Shown: in pieces, positions 1-7,565 of the stretch
Position numbering within the stretch: position 1 is the first letter of the stretch
How the letters are laid out: each line of letters begins with the position of its first letter
Origin: an uncultured Asticcacaulis sp.
Lineage (GTDB): Bacteria > Pseudomonadota > Alphaproteobacteria > Caulobacterales > Caulobacteraceae
Direction of reading: 5' to 3'
DNA: 13,918 nucleotides
Assembly (NCBI GenBank): GCA_946480125.1
Contig: CAMLIY010000064.1
Location: 1-13,918, forward strand
Translations under genes and position numbers: made by a program
The notes under the pieces: model-generated
Databases searched by the model: none
What the model was told of the DNA's origin: nothing
What the model saw: only the letters and a program-made list of their open reading frames with translations

Positions 1-530
1 GCGACCGCGATCAGTTCGTCTTGCGGATAGCGCCAGGACACGGATGCCATATAGGTCGCCGGCAAGGCCTGGAGCTCGACATGGTAGGTGCGGTGGTCGG
101 AATTTATGACGAGGTTGGTGGACAGGCCGGGCACGGTCGGCTTGACCAGTATGTGGGTTTGGCGGGCATCTCCACTGCCGCTTTCGGTCGACCCGATGAT
201 CCAGCGCGCGGTATCACCGGCAGCGACCGGGCCTGAGCCCACCAGGCGTTCGCCGGGCTGCAGGGCGATGTCCGTGACTTTACCGACGCAGGTATAGACC
301 TGATAGAGGCTGCCCGGTGTGTAGGCATAGACCTGCTCCGCATTGACGAATGAAGCGGGTGCGGGCTGCACCCGGGCGGCGGCATTGGCCTTTTCCAGCT
401 CCATAGCCGGCGACGGCGTAGAGTGTTGCACCGCCTTGTACGGGCGAGGCCGGGCCGCAGCGGGATCGGCGACCGTAAACAAACAGGCGAGAACACAGAA
501 AGCAGGCGGGGTGAGGCGAGAGGCGGTCAT
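1..530 (-). CDS. trbG: TrbG, VirB9-like conjugal transfer protein (3' end beyond window)
   Basis: Periplasmic/outer-membrane-associated component of the conjugative type IV secretion channel, equivalent to VirB9, which works with the VirB10-like TrbI in the core complex. The frame stays open from an ATG at 530 to the left edge, giving 176 residues of a protein that is usually about 300. Residues 1-27 look like a signal peptide: hydrophobic stretch from about 9 to 21, then an Ala-rich cleavage site near A24-A26. A VirB9-type beta region follows, with the family-like YAYTPGSLYQVYTC at 68-81, then LQPGERL at 90-96, and W110 in the ARWIIG stretch. The ATG shares 4 bases (ATGA) with the trbF stop. 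An AGGAG about 9 bases upstream, inside trbF, supports this start. Next downstream would be trbI, outside the window. The identification rests on motifs plus operon position. Confidence 0.93.
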   Translation of the reverse strand, partial: MTASRLTPPAFCVLACLFTVADPAAARPRPYKAVQHSTPSPAMELEKANAAARVQPAPASFVNAEQVYAYTPGSLYQVYTCVGKVTDIALQPGERLVGSGPVAAGDTARWIIGSTESGSGDARQTHILVKPTVPGLSTNLVINSDHRTYHVELQALPATYMASVSWRYPQDELIAV

Positions 531-1210
531 GGGTTGAACTCCTGGGACCAGTTGAGGCTATTGACATAAATGCCGAGCGGATTTTTGCGCAGACGCTCCG
601 GATCGCGCGGCGTATCGATGACGAGGCTGATGATTGCCGACCAGCGCGCGGTCGAGATCAACTGACCGTTGGCATAGCTGCGCTCGATCCACGTAATACG
701 GAAAGAGTCCGGAGACGCACGAATGACACTGACCACCTCCACGGTCACCTGAGTCAGCCCGACCTTGGCGAACGGGTCGTTAGCCTGAGCATATCCGTTC
801 AACGCCTGCCCCCCCTTGTCCGTGGTAAAGTCATAGGCCTTGAGCCAGTTCGAGCGCACGACCACCGGATCGTTGGGAATTGCGCGCACATCTGTGATGA
901 ACTCAGCGAGTTGATAGGCGATCTGGGCATCGTTGGGCCGGTACCCCGCGGTTGCCGGGGCGACGGCCTCGGGCTGGCCTAACTTGTCGACCTGAACCAC
1001 CCAGGGCACGACGGTTCCACGGGTCGATTGCCAGGTGAGCGCGGCGGCCAGACCGCCGCTGAGCGCCAGACAACCGAACGCCATCACGCGCCAGTTGCGG
1101 GCCTGAACACGGGCAGAGCCGATTCGGTCGTCCCAGGCCTGCGCGGCCCTTTGATAGGGTGTTTCCGGCTTCGGTGTGATCCCGTAGGCGGTGGTGGATC
1201 GTTTGAGCAT
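527..1210 (-). CDS. trbF: TrbF, VirB8-like inner-membrane channel protein
   Basis: A 227-residue bitopic inner-membrane protein of the conjugative channel, equivalent to VirB8, which nucleates assembly and contacts the TrbG and TrbI homologues. Layout: cytoplasmic N-terminus 1-40 with the conserved-looking YQRAAQAWDDRIGSAR (19-34), one transmembrane segment at about 43-60, then a periplasmic VirB8 fold starting with VPWVVQVDKLG (68-78). The C-terminal part keeps FRITWIERS and the tail NPLGIYVNSLNWSQE. I chose the ATG at 1210 because it gives the usual TrbF length and N-terminus. An in-frame start at 1336 would add 42 unrelated residues and overlap trbL by over 100 bases. It begins 2 bases after the trbL stop and its own stop overlaps the trbG ATG, so it is translationally coupled on both sides. 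Confidence 0.95.
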   Translation of the reverse strand: MLKRSTTAYGITPKPETPYQRAAQAWDDRIGSARVQARNWRVMAFGCLALSGGLAAALTWQSTRGTVVPWVVQVDKLGQPEAVAPATAGYRPNDAQIAYQLAEFITDVRAIPNDPVVVRSNWLKAYDFTTDKGGQALNGYAQANDPFAKVGLTQVTVEVVSVIRASPDSFRITWIERSYANGQLISTARWSAIISLVIDTPRDPERLRKNPLGIYVNSLNWSQEFNP

Positions 1211-1212
1211 GG

Positions 1213-2553
1213 TCAATGGCCTTCTTTGAGATCGAGGGAGTGGCCGCTGCCGGACGCGTCGCCCGCACGAACGGCGTGGACGGCGGTGCCAATGGCGTTG
1301 TGAATGGATTGCGTCTGTTTCAGGTCGGACGCCCACTGCGGGGCTGTAGACGGCGACGCGGATGCAGACCTGGCCGAACCGGCCGCGACGGTCCCCTTGG
1401 TTGACTGGCCGCCGGTGGCGGTAAACGCAGCCTGACTGCCGCTTTTGAAGCTGTCGCGGAACGCATCGGCTGTGGCCTGCGCCGCCTGGTTCATCGGCGC
1501 CACCGCGGCTCTGGCGACATTGGTTAGCCCGCCGGACACAGCCGAAGCGCCGGATTTCCCCATTGCGCCGAGGCTATAGGCGGTCGACGCGCCGCCCGCC
1601 ATCGCCGCGCCGGTCCGGGCCGCGCTCATGCTCCCGGTGGCCAGGGCCGAAGCGCCGCGCGCGGCCATGCCCATTCCCAGTGCCCCGGCGGCCATAGCGC
1701 CGCCCGCGGCGAGACCTGCGCCCACGGCGGAGCCAGCGCCCAGTTGCGGCCCGCCCGACACCAGTCCGTTGGCCACCGCCGGTCCGAATATACCCAGGCC
1801 CAGCAAGGTCAATGCCGCGAGGACCACTGACATCGCATCTTCGATCGTTGGGGCGCTGCCGCCGAAATCCTGTACAAAGGACGCGAAGAGGGTCGAGCCA
1901 ATGCCGGTGATGACGGCCAGCACCAAAACCTTGATGCCCGACGAGACCACATTGCCCAGAACCTTCTCGGCCATGAAGGCGGATTTGCCGAACAGGCCGA
2001 AGGGGATCAGGACGAAGCCCGCGAGGGTCGTCAGTTTGAATTCGATCAGGACGACGAACATCTGGATCGCCAGAATGAAGAAGGCCAGGACGACCAGAAG
2101 CCAGGCCAGTCCGAGGCAGGCGATCTGCAACAGGTTGTGCATGATGTCCGTCAGGCTCATCTGATCGGAAGCGGCCTGAAGGAGGGGGGCGCCGGCGTCG
2201 AGGCCGGTCTGGGCCAGTTTGCCGGGCCGCATCAGGTCGGTAACGGTGAAGCCTGTGCCGGACGCTTTGAGGCCCAGCCCGGCGAAGCTCTTGAAGACGA
2301 TGGCGGCCAGGCTGTTCCAGTTGCCAATGAGGTAGGCGAAAGCGCCGACAAACAGCGTCTTCTTGATCAAACGCGCGATGATGTCGCTGTCGCCCGCGCC
2401 GTCGAAGGTCCAGAACAGTGCCGCGAGCGTCACGTCGATAACGATCAGCGTCGTCGCCACGAAGGCAACGTCGCCGTGCAGCAAGCCGAAGCCCGAGTCG
2501 ATATAGCGGGTGAACACTTCCAGGAAATGATCGATGACGCCTGTATTGCCCAT
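1213..2553 (-). CDS. trbL: TrbL, VirB6-like polytopic membrane protein
   Basis: A 446-residue polytopic inner-membrane protein equivalent to VirB6, thought to form part of the DNA passage through the inner membrane. Hydrophobic segments lie at about 29-50, 64-90, 141-170, 174-190, 203-225 and 240-262. They are followed by a long Gly/Ala/Ser-rich, low-complexity region (265-405) that is characteristic of TrbL. The C-terminus has the family-like ending with a WASDLKQTQ stretch (407-415), AVHAVRAGDASGSG (424-437) and an acidic finish. The N-terminus MGNTGVIDHFLEVFTRYIDSG is also typical of TrbL. The ATG at 2553 lies 2 bases after the trbJ stop and has no strong ribosome binding site, so translation probably depends on ribosomes arriving from trbJ. 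Confidence 0.95.
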   Translation of the reverse strand: MGNTGVIDHFLEVFTRYIDSGFGLLHGDVAFVATTLIVIDVTLAALFWTFDGAGDSDIIARLIKKTLFVGAFAYLIGNWNSLAAIVFKSFAGLGLKASGTGFTVTDLMRPGKLAQTGLDAGAPLLQAASDQMSLTDIMHNLLQIACLGLAWLLVVLAFFILAIQMFVVLIEFKLTTLAGFVLIPFGLFGKSAFMAEKVLGNVVSSGIKVLVLAVITGIGSTLFASFVQDFGGSAPTIEDAMSVVLAALTLLGLGIFGPAVANGLVSGGPQLGAGSAVGAGLAAGGAMAAGALGMGMAARGASALATGSMSAARTGAAMAGGASTAYSLGAMGKSGASAVSGGLTNVARAAVAPMNQAAQATADAFRDSFKSGSQAAFTATGGQSTKGTVAAGSARSASASPSTAPQWASDLKQTQSIHNAIGTAVHAVRAGDASGSGHSLDLKEGH

Positions 2554-2555
2554 GG

Positions 2556-3308
2556 TCAGTGCTCGTAAAACATCTGTGCATTGCCCGGCTGATAGCCCTT
2601 CGTTCGGGTCAGGAAGCGACGGCGTTGCTCGGCGGCTTGCGCAGTCGCGGCGGCGTCCTCCGCCGCCTTGAGGTCCTGGGCGCGGGCCTGGGCAGCGACC
2701 AGCGCGGTAAGATCGGTCAGCTGCTGTGCCTGCAAGGCCAGAAGCTGATTGCCGGCCTGGGTTGCCGCGAGTGCACCGTCCGCACCCTGGCTGGCGGTTA
2801 CGAGCGCGCTCAATTGTGTCTGATAGGTCGACGAATTGCCGAGCACGGTCGCCTGGGTACGCATGGCGTCCTGCAATCCGCCGACCGTATTCTTCCAGCG
2901 TGTCTGCGCGCTGGCGACCAGGCTGGCGTCGGGACCGGTGAGCGACGCCGGATTGTAAAGCGACTGGAAGGCGTGGTCGATCTGGCCGACATCATAGGCG
3001 ATGTTCTGTGCCTGACTGATCAGCGCTTTGGTCTGGTTTACCGCCTGTTGCAACTGGGCGAGAACCGACACCGGCAGGGCGGTTAGGTTGCGGGCCTGGT
3101 TGATCAGGGACTGGGCTTCCTGCTGCAGGGAGATAATCTGATTGTTGATCTGCTGCAGGGAACGCGCGGCCGTCAGGATATTCTGGGCATAGTTGGCGGG
3201 ATCGAAGACGGCCAGTTGCGCCCGCGCCCGAGAGGCGGCGAGTGGCACGGCGCTGGCGGCGAATCCCAGGCAGAGACGCAGGGTCTGGCGGCGATCAGGC
3301 AGGGTCAT
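2556..3308 (-). CDS. trbJ: TrbJ, VirB5-like periplasmic/pilus-associated protein
   Basis: A 250-residue exported protein of the mating apparatus, the VirB5 counterpart in Trb systems, where it acts in pilus assembly and recipient contact. Residues 1-30 form a signal peptide: basic DRRQTLR, hydrophobic LCLGFAASAVPLAAS, then a cleavage site near ARA-Q. The mature protein starts with the family motif FDPANYAQNILTAARSLQQINNQI (35-58). It continues as a Gln/Ala-rich, largely helical chain (60-230, many heptad-like LQQ and QAQ repeats), and ends in RRRFLTRTKGYQPGNAQM. The ATG overlaps the last 14 bases of trbE and has a good AGGAG about 8 bases upstream inside trbE. There is no room for trbK, the entry-exclusion lipoprotein gene that follows trbJ in RP4 and Ti plasmids. 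Confidence 0.94.
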   Translation of the reverse strand: MTLPDRRQTLRLCLGFAASAVPLAASRARAQLAVFDPANYAQNILTAARSLQQINNQIISLQQEAQSLINQARNLTALPVSVLAQLQQAVNQTKALISQAQNIAYDVGQIDHAFQSLYNPASLTGPDASLVASAQTRWKNTVGGLQDAMRTQATVLGNSSTYQTQLSALVTASQGADGALAATQAGNQLLALQAQQLTDLTALVAAQARAQDLKAAEDAAATAQAAEQRRRFLTRTKGYQPGNAQMFYEH

Positions 3309-5727
3309 TGAAGGCTCCTGTGGGGGCGGGGGTTATGAGATCGGCGGCCCAGGCAACGTCCTTGAAACGCAGCCAGTCGGCAAAGAACTGGTCCGGTCGG
3401 TCGGCTTGCCAGATGCGGGTGATGGCCGCCTGATCCTGGGGACTGGAGGTCGCGCACAAAGCCAGCGCCACCTCACCCAGCCCCAGTTCAAACAGGCGGT
3501 TGCCGCTCGGCGATTGCAGGTAATAGTCGCGTTTTGGCATGGCGCGGGCGATGAGCTGGATCTGACGGCTGTTCAATCCGAATTGCCGGTAGATGTCGTT
3601 GATCTGTGGCTCGAGCGCACTGGCGTTCGGCAGGAAGAGGCGGGTCGGGCAGCTTTCAATCAGCGTGGTGGCGATCGGGCTATTGCCGATGTCGGCCAGG
3701 CTTTGGGTGGCGAAGATCACGCTGGCGTTCGCTTTACGCAGGGTTTTGAGCCAGCGTTTGAGCTGGTGTGCGAACCCTTCGTCGTCGAGAGCGAGCCAGC
3801 CTTCGTCGATGATGATGAAGGTCGGCGCGCCATCAAGCTGGCCTTCAATGCGGTGGAACAGATAGGACAGGACCGCGGGCGCCGCGGGGGTGCCTACCAG
3901 GCCTTGGGTTTCAAATACGCTCACCCGGTGAAAGGCGACGTCGTCCCGCTCCGCGTCCAGCAGACCGCCGTGGGCGCCACCGGAACAATAGGGGGCGAGT
4001 GCCTGCTTAAGCGGCAGGGATTGCAGCATTACGGAGAGCCCTGTCAGGGTGCGTTCCGCTGTGGGCGCCGTGGCCAGGGCGTTGAGGGCTGACCACAGGT
4101 GTTCGCGGATTGCGGGGTTAAGGACGATGCCTTCGTGGGCGAGCAGGCTGGCGATCCAGTCTGCCGCCCAGGTCCGTTCGTTCGGGTCATGAAGGGCGGC
4201 GAGCGGTTGCAGGCTGACTGGGGCGTCGTGAGTGTCTCCAAGATCCTGCCAGTAGCCGCCCATGGCGAGACAAGCGGCGCGCAACGAGCGACCAAAGTCG
4301 AAGGCAATGATGCGCGCCGCCTCATAGCGGCGAAACTGCAGCGCCAGCAGCGCCAGCAGAACCGACTTGCCCGCACCGGTCGGACCGATGACCAGACTGT
4401 GGCCGACGTCTCCGACATGCAGGGACAGACGGAATGGCGTGGTGCCCTCGGTCTTTGCCAGCAGGAGCGGTGGCCCCTTGAGATGGTCATTGGCTTCCGG
4501 TCCTGCCCAGACGGCCGATGCTGGCATCATGTGGGCCAGGTTCAGAGTGGAAATCGGCGGGCGACGGACATTGGCATAGAGATGGCCCGGCAGGGTCCCC
4601 AGCCACGCGTCGACGGCGTTTAGCGATTCCGGGATACAGGCAAAGCCGCGGCCCTGAATGACCTTTTCGCACAGGCGCCGTTTTTCATCGGCCATGGCGG
4701 GATCGCCGTCCCAAACCACCAGGGTCGTCGTCACCCAGGCATAGCCGGCATAATCCGCGCCGAGTTCCTGCAAGGCGGCGTCCGCATCCGCTGCCTTGTT
4801 GGAGGCATCGTTATCGACGAGAACGGCCTGTTCGTTGGTCATCACCTCCTTCAGGATGGCGCCGAGGCTTTTGCGTTTGGCGAACCATTGGCGGCGAATC
4901 TTGCCGAGAACGGCCTGCGCCCGGCTCTTGTCCATCAGGATGGCCCGCGTCGACCAGCGGTAGGCGAACCCCAGACGATTGAGATCATCGAGCATGCCAG
5001 GGACGGTCAGTGGGGGAAAACCGGTGATCGTGACCAGGCGAAGGTGGGCGTCACCCAGCATGGGCGCGAGGCCGCAGGTCAGGGGTTCGTCTGCCAGAAG
5101 GGCGTCAAGATGCATCGGCGTGTCGGGTACGCCAATTATCTGCTGGCGTGTAGACACCGTCGAATGGAGGAAGGTCAGAGTTTCCTCATCGTCGAGCCAG
5201 CGGCAGTCCGGCATAAAGGTTTCGAACTGGTTGAACACGCGCTCCGACTGTTCGCGGAAGGCGTCCACCCGTTCCCACTGATTACGTTTGCCTGTGTCAG
5301 TGCCTTCGAACAGCCAGCTCTCGCCGGTCGTCGCCGTATCCTCGGGCGGCATATAGACAAAGGTCAGGAAATAGGCGGATTCGAAATGGGCGCCGTCCGT
5401 TTCAAACGCGGCCTTGCGCTCCGCATCGACCATGGCCGAGGCGGCGTCCGGATAGATGGACTGGGCGTAGGACCGGGAAGGACGCCGTTGGGCTTCCACG
5501 AAAATGGACCACCGTTCGCCCAGACGTTTGAACGCCATGGAGAGATGCCGGCTGATCGCGGAGAGGTCGCCCGGCACCGAGCTGTCCAGATCCGGCCCGC
5601 GAAACTTCGCGGTCCTTTGAAACGATCCGTCCTTGTTCAGGACAGTCCCGGGCGCGATGAGGGCGGCCCACGGCAGGTAATCGGCAAGGGCGGCCGGACG
5701 TCGTTGATATTCCGCGAGGTGAAACAT
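3295..5727 (-). CDS. trbE: TrbE, VirB4-family conjugative ATPase
   Basis: An 810-residue cytoplasmic/inner-membrane-associated ATPase equivalent to VirB4/CagE. It energises assembly of the mating channel and is the largest protein of the set; the length is normal for TrbE. The N-terminal CagE/TrbE domain (about 1-420) begins with the family-like MFHLAEYQRRPAALADYLPW. The C-terminal RecA-like domain carries Walker A GPTGAGKS at 448-455 and Walker B TFIIIDE at 636-642, with the sensor-like stretch VIFATQSLADI at 670-680. All nucleotide-binding residues look intact. The ATG at 5727 has a GAGG ribosome binding site embedded in the trbD stop codon region (TGAGG), 9 bases after trbD ends. Its 3' end overlaps trbJ by 14 bases. 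Confidence 0.97.
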   Translation of the reverse strand: MFHLAEYQRRPAALADYLPWAALIAPGTVLNKDGSFQRTAKFRGPDLDSSVPGDLSAISRHLSMAFKRLGERWSIFVEAQRRPSRSYAQSIYPDAASAMVDAERKAAFETDGAHFESAYFLTFVYMPPEDTATTGESWLFEGTDTGKRNQWERVDAFREQSERVFNQFETFMPDCRWLDDEETLTFLHSTVSTRQQIIGVPDTPMHLDALLADEPLTCGLAPMLGDAHLRLVTITGFPPLTVPGMLDDLNRLGFAYRWSTRAILMDKSRAQAVLGKIRRQWFAKRKSLGAILKEVMTNEQAVLVDNDASNKAADADAALQELGADYAGYAWVTTTLVVWDGDPAMADEKRRLCEKVIQGRGFACIPESLNAVDAWLGTLPGHLYANVRRPPISTLNLAHMMPASAVWAGPEANDHLKGPPLLLAKTEGTTPFRLSLHVGDVGHSLVIGPTGAGKSVLLALLALQFRRYEAARIIAFDFGRSLRAACLAMGGYWQDLGDTHDAPVSLQPLAALHDPNERTWAADWIASLLAHEGIVLNPAIREHLWSALNALATAPTAERTLTGLSVMLQSLPLKQALAPYCSGGAHGGLLDAERDDVAFHRVSVFETQGLVGTPAAPAVLSYLFHRIEGQLDGAPTFIIIDEGWLALDDEGFAHQLKRWLKTLRKANASVIFATQSLADIGNSPIATTLIESCPTRLFLPNASALEPQINDIYRQFGLNSRQIQLIARAMPKRDYYLQSPSGNRLFELGLGEVALALCATSSPQDQAAITRIWQADRPDQFFADWLRFKDVAWAADLITPAPTGAFNDPA

Positions 5728-5736
5728 GGTGGAACC

Positions 5737-6021
5737 TCAGGTGTCGAGGTGGGCGGGAAGGCGGAGGTGACGACGGGCGACGTCCAGAAAGTCCGGATCG
5801 TGCCGCGCCGCCCAGGCTGCCAGGGCGTGACCGACGACGGCGAGGACCAGACCGAGCACCCAAAGGCGCAGGCCGAGGCCGAGCGCTGCCGCCAGGGTGC
5901 CGTTGATAATTGCAACCGCGCGGGGGGCGCCGGCCATCAGGATCGGATCGGTCAGGGCGCGGTGCACGGGGGCTGCATAGTCGGAAGGCAGGTCCGTGCC
6001 GGGTGTTGAATCAAAGGGCAT
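5737..6021 (-). CDS. trbD: TrbD, VirB3-like inner-membrane protein
   Basis: A small (94-residue) inner-membrane protein of the VirB3 family, which assists the VirB4-like ATPase encoded immediately downstream. VirB3 and VirB4 are even fused in some systems. The sequence shows the family N-terminal stretch with PVHRALTDPILMAGAPR (18-34). A hydrophobic hairpin-like region follows at about 36-69 with LGLGLRLWVLGLVLAVVGH, and then a short basic tail. Its ATG shares a single base with the trbC stop (TGATG), so the two are strongly coupled. It ends 9 bases before trbE. The small size means identification depends on the PILMAGAPR motif plus position between trbC and trbE, which agree. Confidence 0.93.
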   Translation of the reverse strand: MPFDSTPGTDLPSDYAAPVHRALTDPILMAGAPRAVAIINGTLAAALGLGLRLWVLGLVLAVVGHALAAWAARHDPDFLDVARRHLRLPAHLDT

Positions 6022-6344
6022 CAGACCAAGGCCCCGCCGCCGAAGCTGAAGAAGGTGAGAAAGAAGGAGGAGGCGGCAAAGGCGATCGACAGACCGAAGA
6101 CGATCTGGATGAGGCGCTTGAAGCCGCCTGAACTGTCACCGAAGGCCAGGGTCAGGCCTGTAACGATAATGATAATCACAGCGACGATCTTGGCCACCGG
6201 GCCTTCGATCGACTGCAGCACGGACTGGAGCGGTGTTTCCCACGGCATGCCGGAGCCTGCGGCAAACGCCGCCGATGCTGAGAAATAGAGGGCTGCGGCC
6301 GGCACGGTCAGGAGTGCACGCATAATAGGAGAAATCTTGAACAT
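6021..6344 (-). CDS. trbC: TrbC, VirB2-like pilin subunit
   Basis: A 107-residue prepilin, the major subunit of the conjugative pilus, equivalent to VirB2. Residues 1-28 are a long signal peptide ending in SAAFA-A. The mature part is about 79 residues with two hydrophobic helices (about 50-68, rich in Val/Ile, and 77-98), separated by a small polar loop with GDSSGGFKR (69-77), the classic VirB2/TrbC hairpin. RP4 TrbC is trimmed and cyclised; whether that happens here cannot be read from the sequence. The ATG at 6344 is preceded by AAAGGA about 7 bases upstream and lies 12 bases after the trbB stop. The stop overlaps the trbD ATG by one base. Confidence 0.94.
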   Translation of the reverse strand: MFKISPIMRALLTVPAAALYFSASAAFAAGSGMPWETPLQSVLQSIEGPVAKIVAVIIIIVTGLTLAFGDSSGGFKRLIQIVFGLSIAFAASSFFLTFFSFGGGALV

Positions 6345-6356
6345 TGAATTATCCTT

Positions 6357-7322
6357 TCAGGAGAGTTGGAAGTGTCGGAGAGAATAGGCGCCGTGGGCAT
6401 CCAGGGCTTCGACTTGGACGAGTTCCGAGACGCGGCGGTTCTGGCCGCGGCCCTGCAGGACGACGATGAGGTTTATGGTTTCGGCGATCAGACTCCGGGG
6501 CACTGTCAGCACGGCTTCCTGGATAAGTTGCTCCAGGCGGAGGAGCGCGCCGGTGGCGCTGCCGGCGTGAATGGTGGCAATGCCACCCGGGTGACCTGTG
6601 CCCCACGCCTTGAGGAGATCGAGCGCCTCGGGGCCGCGCACCTCTCCGATGGGAATCCGGTCCGGTCGCAGGCGCAAAGCCGAGCGAACGAGTTCGGAGA
6701 GGGTGGCTACGCCCTCTTTTGTGCGCAGGGCGATGACATTCGGTGCGACGCACTGCAACTCGCGGGTATCTTCGATGAGAACGACGCGGTCGCCGGTCTT
6801 GGCGACTTCAGCCAGGAGGGCATTCGCCAGCGTGGTCTTGCCGGACGAGGTCGCGCCGGCGACCAGGATGTTGAGGCGGTCACTGACGGCACGGCGCAGG
6901 GCTTCAGCCTGAACGCCGGACATGATGCTGGCATTGACATAGTCGTCGAGGGTGAAGACGATGGCGGCCGGTTTACGAATGGAAAAGGTGGGGCTGGTGA
7001 CGAGCGGCGGTAACAGGCCTTCGAAGCGCTCGCCGGTCTCTGGCAGCTCCGCCGACAATCGTGGGGACCGGCTGTGCGCTTCGACGCCGACATGGTGGGC
7101 CACGAGACGGATGATGCGTTCGGCGTCGGCGGGAGACAGAAGGTGGCCGGTATCGTTCAGCCCGGAGGTCAGGCGATCGACCCACAAGCGGCCATCGGGG
7201 TTGAGCATGAGCTCGACCACACTGTCATCGACAAGCATGGCTTCGATGTGCGGGCCGAATGCACTGTGCAACATACGAATGAAGCGGCCGGATGTATCCG
7301 GGACGGGTGAAGATGCGGACAT
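6357..7322 (-). CDS. trbB: TrbB, VirB11-family secretion ATPase
   Basis: A 321-residue hexameric traffic ATPase of the VirB11/PulE family, acting at the cytoplasmic face of the channel. The N-terminal domain (1-130) contains VVELMLNPDGRLWVD (35-49) and a DAERIIRLVA helix. The RecA-like domain has Walker A GATSSGKTT at 156-164, the Asp box LIEDTREL at 182-189, Walker B IPIGEVRG at 223-230 and the His box GTGHPGGIATIHA at 241-253. All are intact, so the enzyme should be functional. The ATG at 7322 has a GAGG about 6 bases upstream. It is the first gene of the trb block but, unlike the rest, is preceded by about 240 bases of non-coding DNA and then foreign cargo, so it must rely on its own promoter or on read-through. 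Confidence 0.97.
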   Translation of the reverse strand: MSASSPVPDTSGRFIRMLHSAFGPHIEAMLVDDSVVELMLNPDGRLWVDRLTSGLNDTGHLLSPADAERIIRLVAHHVGVEAHSRSPRLSAELPETGERFEGLLPPLVTSPTFSIRKPAAIVFTLDDYVNASIMSGVQAEALRRAVSDRLNILVAGATSSGKTTLANALLAEVAKTGDRVVLIEDTRELQCVAPNVIALRTKEGVATLSELVRSALRLRPDRIPIGEVRGPEALDLLKAWGTGHPGGIATIHAGSATGALLRLEQLIQEAVLTVPRSLIAETINLIVVLQGRGQNRRVSELVQVEALDAHGAYSLRHFQLS

Positions 7323-7544
7323 TGGTACCTCGGAACGTCTTGGCGACGACTTGTGAGGTCAATCAAAAAAGCCCGGAATTTGCCGCTGGCAACAGGAGAT
7401 TTCGCCCGGCGTACACGATCGTAGGATTAGAAAGGACAGCGCATTCCTATTGAACTCGGACGATGTGCCGCCTGACCGGTGAAACCTCCGGGATAAAATG
7501 AAGTCAGGCACGTAAGGTGGAAGACCAGGAGCCATTGACCTTTA
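7323..7544. other. Intergenic leader upstream of trbB, no convincing gene
   Basis: About 220 bases between trbB and the decayed receiver with no recognisable protein in any frame. It should hold the signal that starts trbB after the cargo block. The minus strand shows the trbB ribosome binding site (GAGG just upstream of the ATG) but no textbook -35/-10 pair that I can defend. A perfect short inverted repeat TTGCC-GCT-GGCAA lies at 7380-7392 and could be an operator half-site pair or chance. A TATAAT hexamer on the plus strand at 7543-7548 lies 17 bases ahead of the receiver remnant but lacks a good -35. The base composition looks more AT-rich by eye than the trb genes. Confidence 0.5.
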
Positions 7545-7565
7545 TAATGTGCCGTTCTGCCGCTG

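Noticed and set aside
1211..1336. Upstream extension of trbF from a start at 1336
   Set aside because: It would add 42 residues unlike any TrbF N-terminus and lie inside the conserved trbL C-terminus. The ATG at 1210 gives the normal protein.
3210..3308. Twin-arginine (Tat) export signal on TrbJ (DRRQTLR)
   Set aside because: The position after RR-x is Thr, not the usual Phe, and VirB5-like proteins are normally Sec-exported. An ordinary signal peptide is the simpler reading.
3193..4092. Long plus-strand open frame (299 codons) opposite trbE/trbJ, and similar long ones at 4888-6009 and 8949-9710
   Set aside because: They are antisense to genes with intact, recognisable motifs, their translations show no family pattern, and long antisense frames are expected in GC-rich DNA.
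7471..7508. Inverted repeat CCTGAC / GTCAGG with about 26 bases between arms
   Set aside because: Only six pairs with a long loop, likely by chance in this length of sequence.
7359..7535. A 58-residue minus-strand frame in the trbB leader with AAAGG just before its ATG
   Set aside because: The translation has no recognisable family, odd composition and no coding-like pattern. Chance explains it, though a leader peptide cannot be excluded.
7543..7548. TATAAT on the plus strand as an active promoter for the receiver relic
   Set aside because: No acceptable -35 at 16-18 bases, and the gene it would serve is broken.
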